Assembly (NCBI RefSeq): GCF_029211125.1
Contig: NZ_JARGEN010000033.1
Coordinates: forward strand, 1-45,156
Length of the DNA stretch: 45,156 nucleotides
Direction: 5' to 3'
Origin: Curvibacter soli
Lineage (GTDB): Bacteria > Pseudomonadota > Gammaproteobacteria > Burkholderiales > Burkholderiaceae_C
Shown: positions 38,504 to 45,156 of the stretch, one piece after another
How the letters are laid out: every line of letters starts with the position of its first letter
Position numbering within the stretch: the stretch's first letter is position 1
Position numbers and translations under genes: made by a program
Notes under the pieces: model-generated
The model's database searches: none
Told to the model about the DNA's origin: nothing
The model's input: the letters and a program-made list of their open reading frames with translations, nothing else

Positions 38504-40756
38504 TCATTTGGTGTCGAAGTTGGTGGCGCCGTCCCAGGTGGGGTCGAAGGGTAGCACGCACATGGCCTGGACTCGCTGTTGGTAGAGCTGGTACAGGTGG
38601 TTTTGCGGATGCGCGGCGCGCAGCGGCTGCAGCAGGGCTTGGCAGCGCGGCCAGTCCTGGGCGCGGTAGGCGGCCAAAAAAGCGGCCCAGCCGGCCAGTT
38701 CGGCTTCCATCTGCTGCGCATCGGCGGCGGGCAATGGCTGGTAGATGCCCACGGCCTGCGCCTTGCCCTTGACGCGCACGCGGTCCAGCTCTTGCCAGGT
38801 GTAGGCCGGGGCCTGGGCGTGGGTGCTGTCGCTCACGACGATTTCGACGCCATATGTTTTGCACAGGCCCTCCAGCCGCGAGCCCAGGTTCACGGCGTCG
38901 CCGATCACGGTGTAGCTGCGGCGGATGTCCGAGCCCATGTCGCCCACGCACATGGGCCCGGTGTTGATGCCGATGCCGATGCCGATGCGCGGTATGCCGC
39001 GCGCAGCGCTTTGCGCATTGAAAGCATGCACGGCTTGCGCCATTTCGAGCGCGGCCTGCACGGCCAGCGCGGCGTGGCCGGGTGTTTCCACGGGCGCACC
39101 CCAGAAGGCCATGATGCAGTCGCCCATGTATTTGTCGATGGTGCCCAGGCGGGCGCGGATGACGGCCGTCAGGCGGCTGAATACTTCGTTGAGCAACGCT
39201 TGCAGTTGTACCGGGTCCATGGATTCGGACATGGCGGTGAAGCCGCGCATGTCGCAGAACATGACGGTCAGTTCGCGGTTGGCGGCGCGCATGCTGTAGT
39301 CGCCGGGGCTTTTGACCATCTCGTCCACGAGTTCGGGCGGCACGTAGGTGCCGAACAGGCGCGCCAGCCGGCGCTTGGAGCGGCTTTCCACGAAGTAGCC
39401 GTAGCCCATGTCGAGGATGAACACTGCCAGGCCCAGGCACAGCGTGGCTGCCAGCGGCAGCACGAGGCCGTCGCGCAGGTACAGCCAGGTGTTGTGCGCC
39501 ACCAGCAGGCCCGCCAGGCCCAGGCACAGCGCAATGCCTTGCAATACACCCAGAAAGGGCAGGCCGAGGGCCAGGCCCAGCCCGACGAGGGCGATGGCGA
39601 CCATTTCGTAGCCCATGGCGTAGTCGGGGCGCACCAGGCTTTTGGCGTCCAGCAGGCCCGACAGCACATTGGCATGGGTTTCCACGCCAGGGTAGGCCGG
39701 GTTGACCGGGGTGGCGCGCAGGTCGAGCAGGCCCGGCGCCGTGGTGCCGATGAGCACGATCTTGCCTTGCAAGGCGGCGGCGGGCAGTTGGCCGGCCAAT
39801 ACGTCGGCGGCAGGTATGTAGCGAAACGATCCGCCATTGGCGCCACCGTGCCCGCGGAAGGGGATGAGGGCCGTCACTTGCTCGCCCACGGGCACCGCCA
39901 GGCTGCGCCCGCCTTGTTGCAGCTCCAGGTAGGCCAGGCTTTGGTAGCCAGCCCCCGCGGCGGCGGGGAACCCGGGGTGTACCTCGGGCAGTCCGACGAG
40001 CAAACGGAACATGGCGAGCGACAGCGCTTCGTAGTACTGGCCGCGATGCTCGGCCAGCATGGGCAGGGCGCGCACGATGCCGTCGGCATCGGTCATGGGG
40101 TTGAAGAAGCCCGCCAGCGGGGCGGCCTCGGCAATCGGGGCGATGCTGGCGCCGTAGCCGTCCCACGTCGTCACGCTGAAAGCCCGCCCCTGCAGCCGCC
40201 CGGCGGGCAGGACGGGCGCGGGCAGCACGCCGCTCATGCGCCCGCCCCGGTCGCTGGTGAAGTAATAGCCCAGTACCACGGGGCGGTTCCGCATGGCTTG
40301 CGCGAACAAGGCATCGTGGTCGAGCGTGGGCGCCAGTTGCGCCAATTGGGTTTGGAACTGCGGATTTTCGCGCAGCGGCCCCTGTGCGAGCCGGCGCAGC
40401 ACGGGCAGGCCGGAGCTGCCGTCGGGTTCGGCGAACACGATGTCGAAGCCCACGATGGCTACGCCCTGGCGGTCGAACAGTTCGCGCACCAGGGTGGCGA
40501 GCTTGTCGCGGCTCCAGGGCCACTGGCCGACCTGCTCCAGGCTTTTTTCGTCGATGTCGAGGATGACGATGCGCTCGTCGAGCGTGCCGGGCATGGTGGC
40601 GCGCAAGCGCAGGTCGTAGATGATGTTGTCGAGCCGTTCGAGTACCTGCAGCCGGTAGCCGCCCGACGCATGCAGCACCGCCAGCAGCAATGGAGCCAGG
40701 CTGATGGCAATGCGGATGCCATGCCGTGCCAGTAGCGAGGACAGCGCGCCCAACAT
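38504..40756 (-). CDS. CHASE2-class III adenylate cyclase (CyaB-like)
   Basis: A 750-aa membrane cyclase. After TM1 (about 15-31) comes a periplasmic CHASE2 sensor (about 45-345, with GQWPWSRDKLATLV and GFDIVFAEPD), then three TM helices (about 383-450) and a class III catalytic domain (about 490-675). Metal ligands are Asp502 (FCDMRGFT) and Asp545 (KYMGDCIMAF). Lys542 and Thr616 (SYTVIGD) occupy the purine-specificity positions and favour ATP, and Asn623/Arg627 (VNLGSR) serve the transition state. All key residues are present, so it should be active. A TPR-like tail follows (about 690-740). The layout equals P. aeruginosa CyaB. It is followed by a phosphodiesterase and preceded by the FHA gene. 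Confidence 0.93.
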   Translation of the reverse strand: MLGALSSLLARHGIRIAISLAPLLLAVLHASGGYRLQVLERLDNIIYDLRLRATMPGTLDERIVILDIDEKSLEQVGQWPWSRDKLATLVRELFDRQGVAIVGFDIVFAEPDGSSGLPVLRRLAQGPLRENPQFQTQLAQLAPTLDHDALFAQAMRNRPVVLGYYFTSDRGGRMSGVLPAPVLPAGRLQGRAFSVTTWDGYGASIAPIAEAAPLAGFFNPMTDADGIVRALPMLAEHRGQYYEALSLAMFRLLVGLPEVHPGFPAAAGAGYQSLAYLELQQGGRSLAVPVGEQVTALIPFRGHGGANGGSFRYIPAADVLAGQLPAAALQGKIVLIGTTAPGLLDLRATPVNPAYPGVETHANVLSGLLDAKSLVRPDYAMGYEMVAIALVGLGLALGLPFLGVLQGIALCLGLAGLLVAHNTWLYLRDGLVLPLAATLCLGLAVFILDMGYGYFVESRSKRRLARLFGTYVPPELVDEMVKSPGDYSMRAANRELTVMFCDMRGFTAMSESMDPVQLQALLNEVFSRLTAVIRARLGTIDKYMGDCIMAFWGAPVETPGHAALAVQAALEMAQAVHAFNAQSAARGIPRIGIGIGINTGPMCVGDMGSDIRRSYTVIGDAVNLGSRLEGLCKTYGVEIVVSDSTHAQAPAYTWQELDRVRVKGKAQAVGIYQPLPAADAQQMEAELAGWAAFLAAYRAQDWPRCQALLQPLRAAHPQNHLYQLYQQRVQAMCVLPFDPTWDGATNFDTK

Positions 40757-40798
40757 GTTGAAGCTATGCGGGCGAATCGGCCAGGCTGCCCGGCGGCG

Positions 40799-41443
40799 TC
40801 AGGTTTGCACGAACTGCATCTGCGTGCCCGCGAGTTCGAAGGTGTCGCCGTTCTTGAGCGTGACGGGTTCGCTGCCGATGGCTGCGCCGTTGAGCGTGGG
40901 CATGGACGCGCCTTCGACATGCGCCAGCACGAAGCCGTGGGGCCGCCTGGTGATGGCCGCAACCGCGACGCCGGGCTTGCCGATGGTGGTGACCACCTTG
41001 GTCAACGGCACTTCGCGCCCGGCCGCCGCGCCGGACATGACCTTGATGTTGCCTTGCACCGACGCGGCGTGTTCCGCGGGCCGCGGCGGCGCGGCAGGCA
41101 CGGGGGGCAGCGCCCCCGGGCGGACGATCATGGTCTTTTCGAAGCTGGCGGCATCGGGCTCGGACATGAACTTGATCTTGTACTTGCCGATCTCGATCAC
41201 GTCGCCGTTGTTGAGCTGCTGCTTCTTGATGGTCTTGCCGTTGACGTAGGTGCCGTTGGTGCTGTTGAGGTCCTCCAGCACCACCGTTTCGCCCCGCATG
41301 AGCAGAATGGCGTGTTCGCCGCTGACCGCCAGGTTGTCGATGACGATGTCGTTGTAGGGCCTGCGCCCCAGCGTCGTCCGCTCTTTGGACAGGTCCACGT
41401 CCTTGATGACTACTCCGTCGATCGACACAACCATTTTCGGCAT
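40799..41443 (-). CDS. Double FHA-domain protein
   Basis: A 214-aa cytoplasmic adaptor. FHA1 (about 1-93) has every phosphothreonine-binding residue: GR at 26-27, SGEH (Ser41, His44) and NSTNGT (60-65). A linker contains FEKTMIVRPG (Thr104) and a Pro-rich stretch. FHA2 (about 130-214) keeps the fold, but GK replaces GR and the SxxH motif is lost, so it probably does not bind phosphothreonine. It sits between the phosphatase and cyclase genes, suggesting that it reads kinase output and passes it to the cyclase or another partner; that is inference. Confidence 0.92.
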   Translation of the reverse strand: MPKMVVSIDGVVIKDVDLSKERTTLGRRPYNDIVIDNLAVSGEHAILLMRGETVVLEDLNSTNGTYVNGKTIKKQQLNNGDVIEIGKYKIKFMSEPDAASFEKTMIVRPGALPPVPAAPPRPAEHAASVQGNIKVMSGAAAGREVPLTKVVTTIGKPGVAVAAITRRPHGFVLAHVEGASMPTLNGAAIGSEPVTLKNGDTFELAGTQMQFVQT

Positions 41444-41496
41444 GACCGGCTCCTGCTTATTGCTTTTCGTGAGTTTTCGCTGTGCGGGGCCTCGGG

Positions 41497-42282
41497 CTAG
41501 GCACCGAGCAACCGCGCCATCAGGCCACGCTTGCCGGAACCCGCTTTCGCCTTCGTCAACAAAGCGCTGATATTATCGCGCCCGCCCTGGGCATTGGCGG
41601 CATCGATGAGTTGCGTGGCTTTTTGCTCCAGGGTGCCATCGGCTGCCAGAATGCGCGCGATGTCCTCGTCGCTCACCATGTCGGACAGGCCGTCGGAGCA
41701 CATGAGGTAGAGGTCGCCGGCTTCCACGGCATAGTCGTTGATTTCCAGCAATGCCACATCTTCCACGCCCAGCGCCCGGGTGACGAGGTTGCGGTTGATG
41801 GATGACGCCGCCTGCTGCTGCGTGAGCAGCCCGGCATCGACCTGCTCCTGCAGCCACGAATGGTCGCGCGTGATCTGTTCGAAGCTGCCGTTGCGCAGCC
41901 GGTAGCAGCGCGAATCGCCGATGTGGCCCAGCGTCAGCCGCGCATTCTGAAAAACGCCCACCACGAGCGTGGTGCCCATGCCCGCATATTGCGGGTTGGC
42001 CAGCGATGCGCCCAGAATGGCCTGGTTGGCGTTTTCGACGCAGATTTCCAAGGCGCGCCGCACCTCGCGCATATTGGCACGCCGCCCCGCCTGCGCCAGC
42101 CAGCGCACCATTTCCGCCTGGATGAATGCGGTGGCCATGCCGCTGGCCACCTCGCCCGCGTTGTAGCCCCCCATGCCATCGGCCAGCACGGCCAGCCCTG
42201 CGGCGGTGTCGAATACAACCGAATCCTCGTTGTTGGCTCGGTGCAGGCCACGGTCGGTACGCGCGCAAAACTCGTAGATCAT
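41497..42282 (-). CDS. PP2C-family Ser/Thr phosphatase
   Basis: A 261-aa metal-dependent protein phosphatase of the PstP/PrpC/Stp1 type. Motifs in order: RANNEDS, LADGMGGYNAGE, MGTTLV, LGHIGDSRCYRL, LYLMCSDGLSDMV, GRDNISALL. The Asp residues in NEDS, ADGMGG, SDGLSD and GRDN form the binuclear metal site and are all present. It is soluble, with no TM segment. It starts 15 bp after the kinase gene and should reverse its phosphorylations, including kinase autophosphorylation. The start ATG gives the common MIYEFCARTDRG beginning. Confidence 0.95.
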   Translation of the reverse strand: MIYEFCARTDRGLHRANNEDSVVFDTAAGLAVLADGMGGYNAGEVASGMATAFIQAEMVRWLAQAGRRANMREVRRALEICVENANQAILGASLANPQYAGMGTTLVVGVFQNARLTLGHIGDSRCYRLRNGSFEQITRDHSWLQEQVDAGLLTQQQAASSINRNLVTRALGVEDVALLEINDYAVEAGDLYLMCSDGLSDMVSDEDIARILAADGTLEQKATQLIDAANAQGGRDNISALLTKAKAGSGKRGLMARLLGA

Positions 42283-42297
42283 GATGGGGCGTATACC

Positions 42298-44955
42298 TCA
42301 GCGGGGGCCCGTGTCGCCAGGCGGCGGCAAATCGGGGGGCCGCACCTCGACGATGGTTTTCTGGAAGTCGGCAACTTGCTCTGTGTGGAGGGGTTGCGCA
42401 TCATAGTCGAGGCCGCCTTTGGCCGCTGTAGCGGCCGCGCCGTCCGGTGCCGCCCGGCGCAGTTCGGCGGCAAACGCGCGCCCGCTCTGGTAGCGCGCCT
42501 CTGGCTGCTTGCGCAGCGAAAACGCCACCACGGCAGCCAGTTGCGCCGGCAGGCCCGCGCGCAGTTGCCGCACGTCCGGCGGGTCTTCGTTGGCGATTTT
42601 GTACATCAATTCGGTCATGGAATCGCCGCGCAGCGGCAGCGCGCCCGTGAGCATCTGGAACAGCGTCACGCCCAGCGAATAAAGGTCGGAGCGCCCGTCC
42701 ACCCGCTTGCCCGCAAGCTGCTCGGGCGACATGAAGCTTGGCGTGCCGAGCACCAGCCCGGTGCGGGTGCGGCTGGCATCGGTGATGCGGGCGATGCCGA
42801 AGTCGGTGACCTTGACGGTGTCGGTGGCCGCATCGAACATGATGTTGGCGGGCTTGATGTCCCGGTGCACCACGTTCTGCTGGTGCGCGTAGTCCAGTGC
42901 CTCGGCTACGCGGGCGATGATGGAAACCACCTGCGGCACGGGCAGCAGGCTGCCTTCGCGGGAATGCTCCGTGAGGTCGCGGCCCTTGAGGAATTCCATG
43001 GCGATGTAGGCCAGGTCGTGCTCCTCGCCCGCGTCGAAGATGGTCACGATGTTCTGGTGCTGCAGGCGGCCCGCAGTCTCCGCCTCGCGGAAGAAGCGGG
43101 CGCGGGCGTCGACCAGTTCCTCGCCCTCGAACTCCTCGCCGAGCGCCATGGTCTTAATGGCGACGACGCGGCCGATCTTTGGATCGCGCCCCATGTAGAC
43201 GACGCCCATGGCGCCCTTGCCCAGTTCTTTTTCCACCTGGTAGCGCCCCAGCATGGGCTTTTCGACCTGACCGTCCTGCAGCAGCGTGGCGCCGGAGCGC
43301 GCTCCGCTCAGCACCACGGTTTCGGACAGGCTGCGTGCCTGCTTGTACTTGGCGCGCACGTCCTTGAATTTGGGCGCATGGCGCAGGATGTGCTCGTACA
43401 CCGACTGTGCCTTGTTGAACTGGCGCTTGCGCTCGAAGTCCAGCGCCAGGCTGTAGAGGTTGTCCATCAACGCGTCGCTCGGCGGCACGCGCCGGAAACG
43501 GTCGAACGCCATGTCGAACTGGCCCTGGCCTTGCAGCGCAAGGCCCATCATGCGGTTGGTTTCGGCGGATTCCTGGTCGGACTGCTGCTTGCCCGCCTCG
43601 GTCACCAGAAAACGCTTGGTGGTCAGCGCCAGGTGGCCCGCCAGCAGCAAGGTCGCGGGCAGCACCAATTGCAGCCAGGTGGCCGCACGCGACAGCAGGC
43701 CGAACTCGGCCCCCAGCAAGCCCAGGAACAGCACCAGCGTGGCGATGGCCCCCACACCCGCAGACAGCCGCGGCAGCACCACCAGCAGATAAACGCCGAT
43801 CAGCAGGAACGCCCCTGCCGCTGCGTAGCCGCCCCAGCCCGGCTGCACGAAAAAATGGCCCTGGCGGATGCTGGAGATGATGTGCGCCACGGTTTCGACG
43901 GGCGTGAGCGTTTGCCCGCCCGGCACCGGAAACTGCGTGCCCACGCCGGCAGCCGTGGCACCGATGAGGACGATCTTGCCCGCGTACTTGGCGGGTGCGA
44001 TCTTGCCGTTGAGCACGTCGTAGAACGAGTCGATGGTGAACGGCGGGCGCCCGTCCACCCGGCGGTAGAACTGGGGCCGCAGGACCGCCGCGCTGTCGGT
44101 ACGCAGCAGCAGCCCGCCGACCTGCAGCGCATCTCCGGCCACGGGCCGCATTTCGTTGGGGCGCAGGTTCAGGCTGTGCGCGGCGGCGAGCAGAGCGATC
44201 GAAGGCACGGCCAGTCCGTCGTACTTGATGAGCAGCGGCTCTTCGCGCACGGCGCCGTCCACGTCGGGCAGTTGCGTGAGATGCGCCACGCCGGCGGCGG
44301 CCTTGCCGATGGACTCGATCGGCTGCTGGCTGCTGGTGGCAGGCACGGAATAGTCCGCAAGGTCTTCGATGGCGCTGCGCGACGCATAGGGCGGCAGCGG
44401 CTTGTCGGGCCGCCCCAGCGGCTGGCCCAGCACGAAAGCGGAGGGCACGATGACGTTGCCCGCGCGCTGCATGCTGTCGGCAAGCTGGGCGTCGGTATCG
44501 AGCGCGGATTCGGCCTCGGCAATGACCTGGGAGAGCTGATGCGCCACGCTCTGCGCAGGCTGCGCATCACCGGCGGCCACTTCCGCGGGGGCGAGCACAT
44601 CCTTCATCTTGCGGATGAAAGCCAGGCCGCGGTCCGTCTGCGGCTCGAAGAAGAATACGGTGTAGGCAATGGTGCGCGCCTGGGCGGCGGCGAGCAGGTC
44701 GATCAGCTTGGCGTGCAGGTCGCGCGGCCAGGGCCAGCGGCCCAGGTTCGCGATGCTCTGATCGTCGACCGCGATGATGGCAATGTCGGGAAACGGCTGG
44801 CGGTCGGTCTGTGTGCTGGCCCAGTCGTAAAAGCGCCGCTCCAGCGCCCGGGTGAAATCCGAGCCCGCATGCAGCAACAGCACCGCGGCGATGACAAGCG
44901 CAGCGGCAAACCAGTCGGCCCGCCAGAAAGCCCTTCGTTTCGCCGATGAAGTCAT
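42298..44955 (-). CDS. CHASE2-domain Ser/Thr protein kinase
   Basis: An 885-aa transmembrane Hanks-type kinase. After TM1 (about 12-30) comes a periplasmic CHASE2 sensor (about 40-360, with GRWPWPRDLHAKL like the cyclase), three TM helices (about 377-445), a helical TPR-like linker (about 467-540) and the kinase domain (about 571-835). It has the G-loop GKGAMG (579-584), Lys601, HRDIKPAN (catalytic Asp699), DFG at 718 and GTPSFMSPEQL, so it should be active. The tail ends ADFQKTIVEVRPPDLPPP, where Thr867 resembles the FHA linker. Start 44955 directly precedes the basic/TM region; the frame is open to 45027. It is the first gene of the signalling operon. Confidence 0.94.
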   Translation of the reverse strand: MTSSAKRRAFWRADWFAAALVIAAVLLLHAGSDFTRALERRFYDWASTQTDRQPFPDIAIIAVDDQSIANLGRWPWPRDLHAKLIDLLAAAQARTIAYTVFFFEPQTDRGLAFIRKMKDVLAPAEVAAGDAQPAQSVAHQLSQVIAEAESALDTDAQLADSMQRAGNVIVPSAFVLGQPLGRPDKPLPPYASRSAIEDLADYSVPATSSQQPIESIGKAAAGVAHLTQLPDVDGAVREEPLLIKYDGLAVPSIALLAAAHSLNLRPNEMRPVAGDALQVGGLLLRTDSAAVLRPQFYRRVDGRPPFTIDSFYDVLNGKIAPAKYAGKIVLIGATAAGVGTQFPVPGGQTLTPVETVAHIISSIRQGHFFVQPGWGGYAAAGAFLLIGVYLLVVLPRLSAGVGAIATLVLFLGLLGAEFGLLSRAATWLQLVLPATLLLAGHLALTTKRFLVTEAGKQQSDQESAETNRMMGLALQGQGQFDMAFDRFRRVPPSDALMDNLYSLALDFERKRQFNKAQSVYEHILRHAPKFKDVRAKYKQARSLSETVVLSGARSGATLLQDGQVEKPMLGRYQVEKELGKGAMGVVYMGRDPKIGRVVAIKTMALGEEFEGEELVDARARFFREAETAGRLQHQNIVTIFDAGEEHDLAYIAMEFLKGRDLTEHSREGSLLPVPQVVSIIARVAEALDYAHQQNVVHRDIKPANIMFDAATDTVKVTDFGIARITDASRTRTGLVLGTPSFMSPEQLAGKRVDGRSDLYSLGVTLFQMLTGALPLRGDSMTELMYKIANEDPPDVRQLRAGLPAQLAAVVAFSLRKQPEARYQSGRAFAAELRRAAPDGAAATAAKGGLDYDAQPLHTEQVADFQKTIVEVRPPDLPPPGDTGPR

Positions 44956-45156
44956 GCCCACGTCCCGCCTGCCTTGTGCTGTAACTGGTGCCGGGTATGC
45001 GCGCGCTCCTTTGACGCCTGCCGGCATCGACGATCAGAGCCCCCCGTCGGTCGGAAACGTTACCAGACAGTTACAGGCGCGGCAAGTTACAGTCTTGTCC
45101 AACGAGGTATGAGCCTGGAGCCGGGCTCGTGATTCCACTGAGCAATGAGCCTGGCG
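44956..45156 (-). promoter_or_regulatory. Upstream region of the signalling operon with AGTTACAG octamers
   Basis: No gene is visible here. The octamer AGTTACAG occurs at 45069-45076 and 45085-45092 and in inverted form at 44979-44986, with a related GTTACCAG at 45059-45066. Such clustering suggests an operator or activator site for the leftward kinase operon; the binding factor is unknown. ATGAGCCTGG is repeated at 45109-45118 and near the window end. No clear -35/-10 pair was identified. Confidence 0.4.

Noticed and set aside
41860-44949. 1029-codon plus-strand frame opposite the phosphatase and kinase
   Set aside because: It spans two well-supported minus-strand genes with intact catalytic motifs and has no recognisable domain itself.

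Overview
The window reads as a chromosomal segment of a high-GC betaproteobacterium, most likely a member of the Comamonadaceae (Acidovorax-like). The grounds are the gene neighbourhood (a yhdP-type giant protein divergent from glnE, then a Nit-type hydrolase; cbpA-cbpM; purB; yaeQ), strongly GC-rich codon use, and a family of short AT-rich dispersed repeats of a kind I associate with this family. No rRNA, tRNA or CRISPR array was seen.

Left part (1-25851), mostly core genes. In order: a Tat-exported PhoX-like phosphatase lipoprotein behind a good PhoB box; an unknown two-TM protein; mltA and a tiny divergent membrane protein; an OmpA-family lipoprotein whose N-terminus is a (His-Thr)9 hexanucleotide repeat; a FixL/FixJ-type two-component pair; a Nit-type hydrolase translationally coupled to a 1362-aa YhdP-like protein, with glnE diverging from it; cbpA-cbpM; a GST; purB; yaeQ; a DUF3717/DUF1289 protein; a TerC-family metal exporter behind a yybP-ykoY (Mn2+) riboswitch; a 4-TM holin-like protein; an M48 BepA-like protease; and moaC. 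The stretch 17.4-21.1 kb carries two kinds of small non-coding mobile repeats, one inserted inside the other with a 5-bp target duplication.

Middle part (25983-37355), all on the minus strand and visibly poorer in GC: a surface-glycan cluster ending next to pilA. ManC, Gmd and Rmd would give GDP-mannose, then GDP-4-keto-6-deoxymannose, then GDP-D-rhamnose. Two GT4 glycosyltransferases, one GT2 membrane glycosyltransferase, a Wzx-type flippase and a large GT-C-like membrane protein (split by one in-frame TGA) would assemble and move the glycan. The major type IV pilin gene has a sigma-54 promoter and a strong terminator. The GT-C-like gene follows it directly, which suggests pilin or O-chain glycosylation. 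The far edge of the cluster, at the manC stop codon, is marked by half of a mobile repeat.

Right part (37564-44955), all on the minus strand: a compact signalling operon. It encodes a CHASE2-Ser/Thr kinase, a PP2C phosphatase, a double-FHA protein, a CHASE2-class III adenylate cyclase (the CyaB layout) and a metallo-beta-lactamase-fold cyclic-nucleotide phosphodiesterase. Two paralogous periplasmic sensors thus sit over a kinase/phosphatase/FHA switch and a cAMP make/break pair, placed immediately upstream of pilA. I consider this the most interesting system in the window.
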